Of a DNA stretch of 64,000 nt, positions 1 to 8,950 are shown piece after piece (positions within the stretch are counted from its first letter, which is position 1; every line of letters begins with the position of its first letter). The DNA comes from Nitratidesulfovibrio sp. (GTDB lineage Bacteria; Desulfobacterota; Desulfovibrionia; Desulfovibrionales; Desulfovibrionaceae): the NCBI RefSeq assembly GCF_040373385.1, contig NZ_JBDXXH010000002.1, positions 558,001-622,000 on the forward strand, read 5' to 3'. Position numbers and translations under genes: made by a program. The notes under the pieces were generated by a model. It did no database searches and had not been told where the DNA came from. It saw only the letters and a list, made by a program, of their open reading frames with translations.

Positions 1-504
1 CTGGTAGAACACAACTCCCACCAATCCCAGCATGGTCAGCAGCTGCCGCACCATCATCACGATGGACGGCAGGCTGTTGCGGATCATGGTCACGTCGTTG
101 ATGATGCGCGACATGAGCATGCCCACCTGCGAGTCTTCGTAGAATTGCAGCGGCAGGTAGATGATCTTGTCGTACAGCTCCGATCGCAGTTTTTCCAGCA
201 CGCGCAGGCCGCTGTACTGCATGAAGTAGTTCTGCACGTAGCGTCCTGCGCCCTTCACCAGCGTAAGCACGAAGAACAGCAGCGGCACGTACACCAGCGC
301 CTGCTCGTCCTTGTTGATGAAGATTTCGTCCAGGGCGGGCTTGACCAGCCAGGCGGACCCGGCGGTGCTCAGCGACACCACGCCCATGGCCAGCATGGAA
401 ATGATGATCTGCACCCTGTAGGGGCGGAAATACCTCAAGCAACGCTTGAGCAAATGGATGCTTTGCCCCTGGGTGGGCTGGTCGGTCTTGGTGACGTTGG
501 CCAT
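1..504 (-). CDS. msbA: Lipid A/LPS export ABC transporter MsbA, N-terminal part (cut by window edge)
   Basis: The first 168 codons of an ABC exporter of the MsbA type, which flips lipid A-core across the inner membrane. The visible part is the transmembrane domain: several hydrophobic helices, a PLQFYEDSQVGMLMSRIIND stretch typical of the exporter coupling region, and a hydrophobic run at the edge. The nucleotide-binding domain lies outside the window. Start ATG at 504, reading MANVTKTDQ. It is divergent from yedF across a 112-bp gap. Generic lipid/drug exporters share this architecture, so MsbA is the most likely member, not a proven one. Confidence 0.8.
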   Translation of the reverse strand, partial: MANVTKTDQPTQGQSIHLLKRCLRYFRPYRVQIIISMLAMGVVSLSTAGSAWLVKPALDEIFINKDEQALVYVPLLFFVLTLVKGAGRYVQNYFMQYSGLRVLEKLRSELYDKIIYLPLQFYEDSQVGMLMSRIINDVTMIRNSLPSIVMMVRQLLTMLGLVGVVFYQ

Positions 505-616
505 AGGGTGCGTGGTCTTCTATTTGTTTTGTGAATGCGTCAGTGAAAAATGCGCGGCTGTTTTCGATTTGACCGGGCCGCTCTGTGTGGTGTTCCCTCG
601 GAAAAGGAGGCTCACC

Positions 617-1267
617 ATGCCAGAAATCGAACTGAACTGCCAGAATCTTCCCTGCCCCCAGCCCGTGCTGCGCTGCAAGCGCTGTCTTGACGAGCAATCG
701 CCCGCCTCGCTGGTGGTGGTCGTGGATAATCAGGCCGCGCGTGAAAACGTGACGCGCTTCCTGTCGAGTCAGGGCTATGCCGTGCAGGCCGAAGCCGTAT
801 CGCCGGACGCGGGCGACGGCCTGTGGCGGCTGCGCGGCGTGAAGGGAGACGCCCCGGCGTCTGCCTCCCATTCTCCGGACGATTGCGAGATATGCGAAGT
901 GATGACCGAGGACCAGCTGCGCCGCATGGGTGAGAAGGTCGTGGTTTTCCTGACCTCCGACGTCATCGGCGCGGGCGACGATGCCTTGGGCGCCCGGCTG
1001 ATGCAGAACTTCCTGGCCACCCTGCCCGAACTGGGCGCGGAGCTGTGGCGCGTGGTCATGCTGAACGGCGCGGTGCGCCTTTCCGCCGCCGACAGCCCCG
1101 CCCTGCCCCACCTGAAGAGGCTGGAAGCTGCCGGGGCCACCGTGCTGGTCTGCGGCACCTGCCTTGACCATTTCGGGCTTCTGGAGCAAAAGGCCGTGGG
1201 CCAGACCACCAACATGCTCGATGTGGTCACCAGCCTGCAACTCGCCACCAAGATCATCCGGCCGTAA
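617..1267 (+). CDS. yedF: YedF: TusA-like/DsrE-like sulfurtransferase-type protein
   Basis: A 216-aa cytoplasmic protein. The N-terminus has the SirA/TusA signature (NLPCPQPVLRCK, the CPxP motif with the presumed active-site Cys). The C-terminal half (from about residue 110, VVVFLTSDVIGAGDDALGA) is DsrE/DsrF-like. This two-domain layout is the family called selenium metabolism protein YedF, thought to handle sulfur or selenium; the exact reaction is not established. The ATG at 617 is chosen over an upstream in-frame ATG because AAAAGGAGG sits just before it. Confidence 0.85.
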   Translation: MPEIELNCQNLPCPQPVLRCKRCLDEQSPASLVVVVDNQAARENVTRFLSSQGYAVQAEAVSPDAGDGLWRLRGVKGDAPASASHSPDDCEICEVMTEDQLRRMGEKVVVFLTSDVIGAGDDALGARLMQNFLATLPELGAELWRVVMLNGAVRLSAADSPALPHLKRLEAAGATVLVCGTCLDHFGLLEQKAVGQTTNMLDVVTSLQLATKIIRP

Positions 1268-1585
1268 GCGGTCGGGTCGTGCGCCCGGCCCGGAGCACGG
1301 ATGTGCCCGGCGTCGGTTCCGCAGCCGTGCAACGTGTCCGGGATGCCGTCCGGCGCGCCGCCGAAAGGATGCGCCGGGCGGTTTTCTTTGCCGGGCGACC
1401 GGGATAGACTGTCCTGGCCTGCTTGCGTACGGTTGCCGCGCGTCTGTCGCATCCGTCGCAATCCGTCGCAATGCAGCCGTCACCCTGTCCGACATTCCTG
1501 CGGACGCCCCGTACCGCCCGGCTGCATACGGGTGTGCCCTCTCCTGAAACTCCAGCCCGCCGGACATTGTCCGGCCCGGAACCCC
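1268..1585. other. Intergenic region yedF-rluB
   Basis: About 320 bp without a convincing gene. The open frame entering the pseudouridine synthase runs through here but has no good start or ribosome-binding site. A weak GC-rich hairpin (CCGGCGC at 1350-1356 with GCGCCGG at 1371-1377) followed by GCGGTTTTC could end yedF transcription. Confidence 0.35.
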
Positions 1586-2734
1586 ATGACCCAGCGCCGT
1601 CCTTCGTCTCCGCCCCGTCCCGCCAAACCTTCGACCGGTCGTCCCAAACGTTCCGGAACCCAGGCTGCCGATCCCGCGCGGCCCGATGCCAGATCGGATG
1701 CGCCCAGGGGGACACGTTCCGGTCGCCGGAGCGATGGTCCCGGGCGTCCCGGCCAGCCGTCGTCACGTGGCAGGGATGGCGAGGCATCGCGCAAAGGGGC
1801 GAACGCAGGCAAGGATGGCCGCCAGGCAAGGCGCCCTGTTTCCGGTCGCGGACCAGACCGGGACATCCGCGAAGGGGAACCTGTGGTGGAACGCCAGGCC
1901 GAGATTCCGGCGATGAACGGCCCCGATGAAGCTGTCATGCGAACAAGCGAACCAGCCATGCAAACAGGCGAAACGGTCATGCAGCCTGGCGAGGTGCGTC
2001 TGAACAAGGCCATTGCCGGGGCGGGTGTGTGTTCGCGGCGCCAGGCGGACGACCTCATACAGCAGGGGGTGGTGCGGGTCAACGGCGAGGTGGTGGACAC
2101 CCCCGGCGCGCGCGTGGTGCCGGGGCGCGACCGCATCGAGGTGCGCGGGCAACTGCTGGAACTGGATGCCGCGCCCGCCTCGTTCACCTATGTGATGCTG
2201 CACAAGCCGGTGCAGGTGGTGTCCACCGTGCGCGACCCGCAGGGGCGACCCACGGTGCTGGGCATCCTGCCGCACGACCTGCGCGGCGGGCGGCTGTACC
2301 CCGTGGGCAGGCTGGACTACTTTTCCGAGGGACTGTTGATACTGACCGACGACGGTGACCTGACCAATCGGCTTACCCACCCCCGCTACCACCTGCCCAA
2401 GGTCTACATGGTCAAGGTGCGTGGCCACGTGACCGAATCCACCCTGGCGCCCATGCGTCAGGGCATGACCCTGGCCGAAGGCGAACAGCTTGCACCAGTG
2501 GACGTGCGCCTGCTCCAGTCGGACCGCCAGGCCAGCCTTTTCGAAATGACCCTGCGCCAGGGAGTGAATCGCCAGATTCGCCGGATGTGCCGTGACCTTG
2601 GGCTGACGGTGCTGCTGCTGCGGCGCGTCAGGCAGGGGCCGCTGGAACTGGGTGAACTGCCCAAGGGGGCGGCCCGCCGCCTGACCCCGCTTGAGGTGGC
2701 GGCCCTGCGCCGCGCCGCAGGTTTGGAATCGTAA
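1586..2734 (+). CDS. rluB: rRNA pseudouridine synthase, RluB/RsuA family, with long basic N-terminal extension
   Basis: Isomerises uridine to pseudouridine in rRNA (RluB acts on 23S rRNA in E. coli; target here inferred). An S4 RNA-binding domain (EVRLNKAIAGAGVCSRRQAD) starts at about residue 137 and is followed by the catalytic domain, with the family motif GRLDYFSEGLLILTDDGDL carrying the catalytic Asp. The first ~130 residues are Arg/Pro/Ser/Gly-rich low complexity, as in other RluB proteins of GC-rich bacteria. The ATG at 1586 (MTQRRPSSPP) is the best start I can see. The frame is open further upstream, so the N-terminus is uncertain. Confidence 0.85.
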   Translation: MTQRRPSSPPRPAKPSTGRPKRSGTQAADPARPDARSDAPRGTRSGRRSDGPGRPGQPSSRGRDGEASRKGANAGKDGRQARRPVSGRGPDRDIREGEPVVERQAEIPAMNGPDEAVMRTSEPAMQTGETVMQPGEVRLNKAIAGAGVCSRRQADDLIQQGVVRVNGEVVDTPGARVVPGRDRIEVRGQLLELDAAPASFTYVMLHKPVQVVSTVRDPQGRPTVLGILPHDLRGGRLYPVGRLDYFSEGLLILTDDGDLTNRLTHPRYHLPKVYMVKVRGHVTESTLAPMRQGMTLAEGEQLAPVDVRLLQSDRQASLFEMTLRQGVNRQIRRMCRDLGLTVLLLRRVRQGPLELGELPKGAARRLTPLEVAALRRAAGLES

Positions 2735-2747
2735 CCACGCGGTTTGC

Positions 2748-2791
2748 CAGAAAAACAAACAACGCCTCCTGCATTGTTGCGGGAGGCGTTG
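2748..2791 (-). terminator. Rho-independent terminator after lolA
   Basis: On the minus strand CAACGCCTCC pairs with GGAGGCGTTG (2760-2769 and 2782-2791) and is followed by TTTGTTTTTC. It lies about 120 bp beyond the lolA stop. It may also stop rluB transcripts from the other side, though no T-run follows on the plus strand. Confidence 0.7.
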
Positions 2792-2909
2792 TCGCATTCT
2801 TGAACTTCAAGTCTAACTTGAAGGGAGAAGCGCTCCCCTCTGTTGGGGACAAGCCGCGTTGGCCGCTGGCCCTGCGTGCTATCGCCGGCAGCCCGGCGCA
2901 CAACGCCCC

Positions 2910-3623
2910 CTAATTGAACAGCTGCTTTTCCGGCGAACCCTGCCTGGTCCTGTCCTCCACGTCCACGCCCTTGGCCGGCGTGAAGCGGAAGGCGCTGTCC
3001 GGCACCCCGGCGTCGGTGGTCAGGCCGTTCAGGGTGATGTCGTTCTCGTTGCCGTAGAAATCGATGATCTTGGCCCGGCGGATCAGGCTGGTATCCGGGT
3101 CAACCCACAGGAAGGCCTCGGTCAGCTGCGGGGTGGGTTCCTTGGGGTACATGTGCAGGCGGGCCATGCCGCTGTCGTCGGCCTCCTCGGCCACGTCGAA
3201 ATCCTGTTCCAGCCTGGCCTGCCCGGTAATCACCTTGATGATGGACCGCGAGTCCTGCACCAGTTCCACCGGGTACTTGTAGGCCACCTCTTCGTCCGGC
3301 AGGTAGTTCCAGATTTCATTGGCCGTCACCACCAGCAGTTCGGCGTGGGGGGCCTTGGTCTCCCAGCGCACCAGCAGCGGCTTGCGGAATTGCAGGGTGC
3401 CCTGCCGGGTTTCCTTGGCGCCACTTTCGCGGTGCAGCAGCACCTGGGTGAAGTCCGCCTTGAGGGTGGTGGTGGCGTCGTAGCGTTGTTGCAGGCGGTT
3501 GGTCAGCTCACCGGCGGCGCGGGCCGGGGCGGCGGACAGCAGCATGGCAAGGCACAGGGCGGCACACAGGACGCCAAGCCTCGGCAAACGGGAGAAGGCA
3601 CGAGGGGAAAGGGGACGAATCAC
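2910..3623 (-). CDS. lolA: Outer-membrane lipoprotein carrier protein LolA
   Basis: A 237-aa periplasmic chaperone that carries lipoproteins from LolCDE to the outer membrane. It has a signal peptide (basic MIRPLSPRAFSRLPR, then a hydrophobic core ending APARA) and typical LolA sequence, including ADFTQVLLHRESGAKETRQG, FRKPLLVRWETKAPH and the C-terminal FTPAKGVDVEDR. The start is GTG at 3623, seven bases after AGGAG. The open frame extends upstream but that part has no coding character. It lies downstream of ftsK in the same direction. Confidence 0.88.
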   Translation of the reverse strand: MIRPLSPRAFSRLPRLGVLCAALCLAMLLSAAPARAAGELTNRLQQRYDATTTLKADFTQVLLHRESGAKETRQGTLQFRKPLLVRWETKAPHAELLVVTANEIWNYLPDEEVAYKYPVELVQDSRSIIKVITGQARLEQDFDVAEEADDSGMARLHMYPKEPTPQLTEAFLWVDPDTSLIRRAKIIDFYGNENDITLNGLTTDAGVPDSAFRFTPAKGVDVEDRTRQGSPEKQLFN

Positions 3624-3880
3624 GGAATGCTCCTGTGGAGGATTGCTGGCGGGATGGGCACGGCATCTGCCTTGCGGCGTGCCGTGCGGGATGCAGGTGC
3701 GGGACATTTGCCCCGGCTGGCGCGGACTTCTACGGACCCGGATGGTTCCGGATCGTTCATGGTGCATGCGGATGGATTCGGGCCGTGCTGGGGCTGCGCT
3801 AGCAGGACTGGGCCACTGCGTCAACACGTGCGGCGGCAACGGAGGGGCGGCGGAAAACCGCCCCGCCATATTGTCAGCAC

Positions 3881-3916
3881 CATTGCCAGCGCCATTGCTA
3901 GCGCCATTGCTAGCGA
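3881..3916. repeat. 12-bp tandem repeat, three copies, at the ftsK stop
   Basis: Three consecutive units of CATTGCYAGCGM at 3881-3916. The last unit overlaps the TAG stop of ftsK (3910-3912), so gain or loss of a unit would change only the ftsK-lolA spacer. Probably replication slippage. Confidence 0.7.
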
Positions 3917-6600
3917 ATGACCATGCGCGGCTTGCTGCCGTCCGAGGGACCGATGATGCCGTCGTGCTCCATCTGCTCCACGTAGCGCGCCGCCCGGTTG
4001 AACCCGATGCGGAAGCGCCGCTGGATCTGCGAGATGGAGGCCTTGCCCTGGCCGATGACGAATTCCACGGCCTCCGCGTACATGGGGTCGTCGGAAAGGT
4101 CGCCACCGCCGTTGCCGTTGGCGCCGTCACCCGTGCCATCGTTGCCCCACTCGGCAAAGTCCACCGTGTAGTTGGGGGGCTGCTGGCGTTTCCAGAATTC
4201 CACCACGGCGGCCACGTCGTCGTCGCCCACGAAGGCGCCGTGCAGTCGCTGCAACTTGCCGCCGCTGGGCTTGAAGAGCATGTCGCCCTTGCCCAGCAGG
4301 TGTTCGGCGCCCACGGTGTCGAGGATGGTGCGCGAATCGTGCTTTGAAGTGACCTGGAACGAGATGCGGCACGGAAAGTTGGCCTTGATGAGCCCGGTGA
4401 CCACGTCCACGCTGGGCCGCTGGGTAGCCAGGATCATGTGGATGCCCGCCGCGCGCGCCAGCTGGGCCAGGCGCACGATGCTGGTTTCCACTTCCTTGGC
4501 CGCGGTCAGCATGAGGTCGGCCAGTTCGTCGATGACGATGACCAGGTACGGCATGCGCTCCAGGTCCGCCAGTTCCGGCGGCAGGTTCGCGCCAAGGTCG
4601 GCCAGCTTCTGGTTGTAGCCCGCGATGTTGCGCACGGCCAGACGCGCCATGGCCTGGTAGCGGCGGTCCATCTCCTGCACGGCCCAGTCCAGGGCGTTCT
4701 TGGCCAGGGACATTTCCGTCACCACGGGGTGCACCAGATGCGGCAGGTCGGCATACACGGCAAGCTCGATGCGCTTGGGGTCCACCAGCAGCATCTGCAC
4801 ATCTTCGGGACGGGCCTTGTACAGGAAGCTGAGCAAGATGGAGTTCAGGCACACGCTTTTGCCCGCGCCGGTGGCACCGGCCACCAGCAGGTGGGGCATG
4901 CGGGCCAGGTCCGCCACGGTGGCGTTGCCCGCGATGTCCTTGCCGATGGCCATGGTGAGCATGGACGGGGCCGAGCGGAAGGTGTCCGAGCCCAGCAGTT
5001 CCTTGAAGCACACGTTTTCACGTGCCTCGTTGGGAATCTCGATGCCCACGGTGTCGGTGCCGGGAATGGGTGCCTGGATGCGCACGGCAATGGCCTTCAG
5101 CGCCAACGCAAGGTCGTCGCTGAGGTTGGCGATGCGGCTCACCTTCACGCCGGGGGCCGGGCGCACCTCGAACATGGTGACCACCGGGCCGGGGGTGATG
5201 CGGGTCAGTTCGCCCTGCACGCCGAAGTCGGCCAGGCAGGTGATGACGCTCTGGCCCTTGGCCTCCAGTATCTGGCGGGCGGGCTTGGTGTCGCCGCCTG
5301 CCACGGAATGCAGCAGGTCAAGGCCGGGAAGTTTGCTGCGCGCCTTGCGGGGGCGCGCGGGCTTGGCGGGGGCTGTCCCCTGCCCTTCGCGGGCCGGGTC
5401 GTCGCCGAAGGCGCCCTCCAGCCAGGTGGGTCCGGCCTCGCCAGCGGCATAGTCCACGAGGTCGTCGGCAAGGCCATTGGGCAGGTCGCTTGGGACGTCG
5501 CCCCCAAGGTCGTCATCCAGCCCCATGGCGCCGGGACCGAATTCGCCCCCGGCAAAGGGATCGCCGACGCTGGCGGGGGCGCCCCTGCCGCCACTGCCAG
5601 CGGCCCGGGCATCCGTCTGGGCGGCATCGTGCACGGCGTGCGCGTACGCATCGTCGTCGTCCGGTTCCTGGGGGACGTAAGGCGCGCGCGGAGAGGCGCC
5701 CGGCACTTCATCGCCGGGGCGGTACGGGCGGGGGGTGCCCTGTACGCCGCGCCCGGCGGGCAGCGGCGCGGGGGTGACATCGACCACCTGCCCCTGCTTG
5801 GCCCCGCGCTTGCGGTTCCACAGGAACTGGAACACGCCCATGCCCGGCAGCTTCAGCCAGCGGGAGGCGCGCGCGGTGGTGGCGGGTCCGGCGGGTACTG
5901 CGAGATCGGGCTGGCGTTCGCCGCCCGCCACGATCACCGGGCGGGGCGCGGCGGGGGCCGCTGCACCGCGTTGCGTGGAAATTTCCAGCTTTGCGGCGGG
6001 CTTGGCACTGGGCGTCAAACCTTCACGCAATCCTTCAAGAATGCGGCGGCCCACGGCCGACCAGGACAGGGCCAACACCAGTTGCGCCGAGATCAGGAAC
6101 AGGAACAGCCACACCAGGGCCGAACCACGCGGGCTGAAATAGCGCGCCGCGAAATTGTGCAGGATGAAGCCGAAGAAGCCGCCCCCGCCCACGTCGCCGA
6201 TGGCCAGGTTCCAGCCGGCACCCATGGTGGCCACGCAGGCGCCCAGCAGGATAAGCCCCAGCCAGCGCCACCACGGCACGTCGAAGGGAATGACCACGTA
6301 GCGCGCGCCAAGACCCATGAACCCGAAAGGCCACAGGAAGGCGGAAAAGCCGAAGAGATCAACCAGGATGCCGCCGATGTACGAACCGAACAGACCGGCG
6401 CTGTTGCGCACCTGCGTGGCATTGCTGACCACGTGGTTCAGGCTGGGGTCGCGGGCGTCGAAGGTGGCGAGGCTGAGCAAGAGCAGCAGCCCCCAGAAGA
6501 TGAGGAAGAGCCCGAAAAGTTCGCGGGCCAGTTTGTTGCCGTCCGTGGCGGCACCCTCCTGATTGTCGCGGAGTGCGTATTGGCGCGGGGCGGCCCGCAA
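3910..6600 (-). CDS. ftsK: DNA translocase FtsK
   Basis: An 896-aa septal DNA pump that moves chromosome ends to the dif site and supports cell division. An N-terminal membrane domain with about four helices is followed by a Pro/Gly/Asp-rich linker (about residues 190-440). The RecA-like motor has Walker A GATGAGKS near residue 577 and Walker B MLLVDPKRIEL. The C-terminal winged-helix gamma domain (QGKASISQIQRRFRIGFNRA) reads the KOPS sequences. The start is uncertain: the only in-frame candidate near the end is TTG at 6600, directly after a terminator and without a clear ribosome-binding site. Confidence 0.92.
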   Translation of the reverse strand: MRAAPRQYALRDNQEGAATDGNKLARELFGLFLIFWGLLLLLSLATFDARDPSLNHVVSNATQVRNSAGLFGSYIGGILVDLFGFSAFLWPFGFMGLGARYVVIPFDVPWWRWLGLILLGACVATMGAGWNLAIGDVGGGGFFGFILHNFAARYFSPRGSALVWLFLFLISAQLVLALSWSAVGRRILEGLREGLTPSAKPAAKLEISTQRGAAAPAAPRPVIVAGGERQPDLAVPAGPATTARASRWLKLPGMGVFQFLWNRKRGAKQGQVVDVTPAPLPAGRGVQGTPRPYRPGDEVPGASPRAPYVPQEPDDDDAYAHAVHDAAQTDARAAGSGGRGAPASVGDPFAGGEFGPGAMGLDDDLGGDVPSDLPNGLADDLVDYAAGEAGPTWLEGAFGDDPAREGQGTAPAKPARPRKARSKLPGLDLLHSVAGGDTKPARQILEAKGQSVITCLADFGVQGELTRITPGPVVTMFEVRPAPGVKVSRIANLSDDLALALKAIAVRIQAPIPGTDTVGIEIPNEARENVCFKELLGSDTFRSAPSMLTMAIGKDIAGNATVADLARMPHLLVAGATGAGKSVCLNSILLSFLYKARPEDVQMLLVDPKRIELAVYADLPHLVHPVVTEMSLAKNALDWAVQEMDRRYQAMARLAVRNIAGYNQKLADLGANLPPELADLERMPYLVIVIDELADLMLTAAKEVETSIVRLAQLARAAGIHMILATQRPSVDVVTGLIKANFPCRISFQVTSKHDSRTILDTVGAEHLLGKGDMLFKPSGGKLQRLHGAFVGDDDVAAVVEFWKRQQPPNYTVDFAEWGNDGTGDGANGNGGGDLSDDPMYAEAVEFVIGQGKASISQIQRRFRIGFNRAARYVEQMEHDGIIGPSDGSKPRMVIR

Positions 6601-6604
6601 GAAA

Positions 6605-6636
6605 AAGGGATATGACCGTATCGGCCATATCCCTTA
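6605..6636 (-). terminator. Terminator between efp and ftsK
   Basis: On the minus strand AAGGGATATGGCC pairs with GGTCATATCCCTT, followed by TTTTC. It separates efp from ftsK, so ftsK probably has its own start signals in the short gap. Confidence 0.75.
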
Positions 6637-6731
6637 CCGTACTCAAGGGTTCCCGTCCACACGGCCCCGCTGCTCCGGACTGGCCACAACGGGCAGGCCT
6701 GTACCGGAGGGGCGCCGTGCGCGAAACTTGG

Positions 6732-7289
6732 CTATTCGCGGCCCAGGTAGTCGCGGGTGCGCGTATCGACCTTCACGCGGTCGCCGATGTTCACGAAGAT
6801 GGGCACGCCGATGACGATGCCGGTTTCCAGCGTGGCGGGCTTGGTCACGTTGCTCACGGTGTCGCCCTTGGCGCCGGGTTCGGTGTCGGTCACTTCCAGC
6901 ACCAGGGACACGGGCAGGTCGATGTCCAGCGGCTTGCCGTTGTACAGCAGCACGCGCACCTGCTGGGCTTCCTTGAGAAAACCGGCCTTGCCGTCGGTGG
7001 TGTCTTCCGCGATGTGCAGCTGTTCGTAGGTGGTCAGGTCCATGAACACGAGGTCGTCGCCTTCACGGTACAGGTACTGCATTTCGCGGGTTTCCATGTC
7101 GGGGCGGCTCACCTTTTCGCCGGAGCGGAAGGTGTTGTCCACCACGCGGTCGTTCAGCAGGTTGCGCAGCTTGGTGCGCACCATGGCCCCGCCCTTGCCG
7201 GGCTTGAAATGCTGGAACTCGACGATTTCGAAGGGCGTTCCGTCGATTTCGATCTTGAGCCCCTTCCTGAAATCGGTGGTCGAATACAT
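6732..7289 (-). CDS. efp: Translation elongation factor P
   Basis: A 185-aa ribosome-binding factor that relieves stalling at polyproline stretches. It begins [17 protein letters not shown] and carries the KPGKGGA loop in domain I, whose Lys is the modified residue in many bacteria. Three OB/KOW-like domains follow, with the C-terminal [17 protein letters not shown]. Start ATG at 7289 after GGAGG. It lies 37 bp downstream of aroQ in the same direction, a common pairing. Confidence 0.95.
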   Translation of the reverse strand: MYSTTDFRKGLKIEIDGTPFEIVEFQHFKPGKGGAMVRTKLRNLLNDRVVDNTFRSGEKVSRPDMETREMQYLYREGDDLVFMDLTTYEQLHIAEDTTDGKAGFLKEAQQVRVLLYNGKPLDIDLPVSLVLEVTDTEPGAKGDTVSNVTKPATLETGIVIGVPIFVNIGDRVKVDTRTRDYLGRE

Positions 7290-7326
7290 GAAGCCTCCGG
7301 AGTGATGTTCGTGGGGATATGCGGCG

Positions 7327-7806
7327 CTACACCGGTGTCGCGGTGGACTGCCGGGCATCCAGATGCAGCACCAGCGACTGCACGGCGAGCGCGTAGCTGG
7401 TGATGCCGAAGCCCGCCACCACGCCGATGACGTGGCGGCCGATGTAGCTTTTCTGGCGCAGCGGTTCCGCGCGCGCCAGCACATTGCTGAGGTGCACCTC
7501 GACGCAGGGCAGGCCGATCCAGGCCAGGCAGTCGGCCAGGGCAAGGCTGGTGTGGGTGTACGCGCCCGCGTTCAGCACCACGCCGTCCACGCCGTCTCGC
7601 CGGGCCTGTTCCAGCCGGTCGATGAGCGCGCCTTCGCCGTTGGTCTGGAAGAACTCCAGTTCCACGTCGCCGGTTCCCGCGCCCAGCACCCGAGCGACCA
7701 GGCCGGGCACGGCGTCCATGCCCGCGCTGCCGTAGATGTCGGGCTGGCGCACGCCCAGCGCGCCCAGATTGGGACCGTTCAGCACCAGTATGCGGTAGCG
7801 GGCCAT
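7327..7806 (-). CDS. aroQ: 3-dehydroquinate dehydratase, type II
   Basis: A 159-aa enzyme of the shikimate pathway (3-dehydroquinate to 3-dehydroshikimate). Type II features visible are [17 protein letters not shown] at the N-terminus, [16 protein letters not shown], the substrate-binding [15 protein letters not shown], and a C-terminal [12 protein letters not shown]. Start ATG at 7806 with AAAGGA upstream. Probably co-transcribed with efp. Confidence 0.93.
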   Translation of the reverse strand: MARYRILVLNGPNLGALGVRQPDIYGSAGMDAVPGLVARVLGAGTGDVELEFFQTNGEGALIDRLEQARRDGVDGVVLNAGAYTHTSLALADCLAWIGLPCVEVHLSNVLARAEPLRQKSYIGRHVIGVVAGFGITSYALAVQSLVLHLDARQSTATPV

Positions 7807-8060
7807 GCGGCGTCCTTTGTGCGGTTGGCGGCGCGGGGGCCGGTTGCTGCGGAACGGGGACGGGGTCGGACTGGACACCATGCGCCCGCATCGGGTAACA
7901 GGATATTTTTTCCCAACGGCGGCCTGTTGTCAACAATGAAGCCGACGCCGGACCCCACGTCCCGGCGGCCGCCCCTCGCGACTCCCGTCATGTCGCCCCT
8001 CATGCCACTCCATCGGGCCTACCCACAGCCACACGGCGCCCGGCGCCATCGGATACGATC

Positions 8061-8840
8061 ATGCAACCAGTGCTTGAACTAGAAGCCACCGTCTACACCC
8101 TGGAACAGATGCGCGCCTTCGACGCGCCGCAGATAGCCTTTGCCGGGCGCTCCAACGTGGGCAAATCGTCGCTCGTCAACGCCCTGGCCCGCCGCAAGGC
8201 CCTGGCCAAGATCAGCGCCACCCCCGGCAAGACCCGCTCCATCAACTATTACCGCGTGAAGCCCGACGGTTTCTACGTGGTGGACCTGCCCGGTTACGGC
8301 TACGCCAAATGCAGCAAGGAAGAGCGCCAGAAGTGGGCAGAACTCATCGAGCGCTACCTGAGCACCTGCCCCACCCTGAAGGCCCTGACCGTGCTGCTGG
8401 ACAGCCGTCTGGACCCGCAGCAACTGGACCTGGACCTGACCGCGTTCGCCCGCAAGAGCGGCATCACCCTGCTGCCGGTGCTGACCAAGGCCGACAAATG
8501 CTCGCAGCGCGAACGCGCGGAGCGCCAGCGCCAGTGGCGCGACATTCTGGGGGGCATTGCCCCGCTGGTGGTGTCCGCCAAGACCGGGCTTGGCGTGGAC
8601 AACCTGTGGGCGTCGTTGCGCAAGGTGGTTGCCGTGGGCGAGGTGCAGGGTTCGGCCCTGCTCGACCCCTTCGGCAGCGCCAAGCGCGACGTGCCGCTGG
8701 CAGATGCTGCCGGGCATGGTGCCGGGGCGGACGCCACGTCGCACGATGGACCGGAAGCCGGCTCGGACGACGTACCGGGCGCCGCAGCGAGTGGTCCTGC
8801 CCTGCGCCGGGGCACCAAATCCGACGCGAACGGGAAATAG
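8061..8840 (+). CDS. engB: Ribosome-assembly GTPase EngB (YihA/YsxC)
   Basis: A 259-aa TrmE-Era-EngA-EngB family GTPase needed for large-subunit assembly. G1 [11 protein letters not shown]2 [12 protein letters not shown]3 DLPGYG, G4 TKAD and G5 SAKTG are all present in order within the first ~200 residues. The last ~55 residues (Ala/Gly/Asp-rich, ending KSDANGK) are a low-complexity tail not usual for the family, which is about 200 aa. Start ATG at 8061. The gene is divergent from aroQ. Confidence 0.92.
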   Translation: MQPVLELEATVYTLEQMRAFDAPQIAFAGRSNVGKSSLVNALARRKALAKISATPGKTRSINYYRVKPDGFYVVDLPGYGYAKCSKEERQKWAELIERYLSTCPTLKALTVLLDSRLDPQQLDLDLTAFARKSGITLLPVLTKADKCSQRERAERQRQWRDILGGIAPLVVSAKTGLGVDNLWASLRKVVAVGEVQGSALLDPFGSAKRDVPLADAAGHGAGADATSHDGPEAGSDDVPGAAASGPALRRGTKSDANGK

Positions 8841-8885
8841 GCCGTCACCAGCCCCCTGCCCTGCCAACCACTTTCCATAACATCG

Positions 8886-8926
8886 CAACGCCCCGCCATG
8901 TCATGCATGCCGGGGCGTTGTTTATT
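8886..8926 (+). terminator. Terminator after engB
   Basis: CAACGCCCCG (8886-8895) pairs with CGGGGCGTTG (8911-8920), followed by TTTATTG. It lies between the convergent engB and lptG genes. Confidence 0.75.
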
Positions 8927-8950
8927 GATGCGGGTCAGCGTTTGGTCGGA

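Noticed and set aside
4438..6615. A 725-codon plus-strand open frame opposite ftsK
   Set aside because: It is the antisense of a clear FtsK gene. Its translation is His/Gly/Ala-rich low complexity, typical of GC-rich shadow frames.
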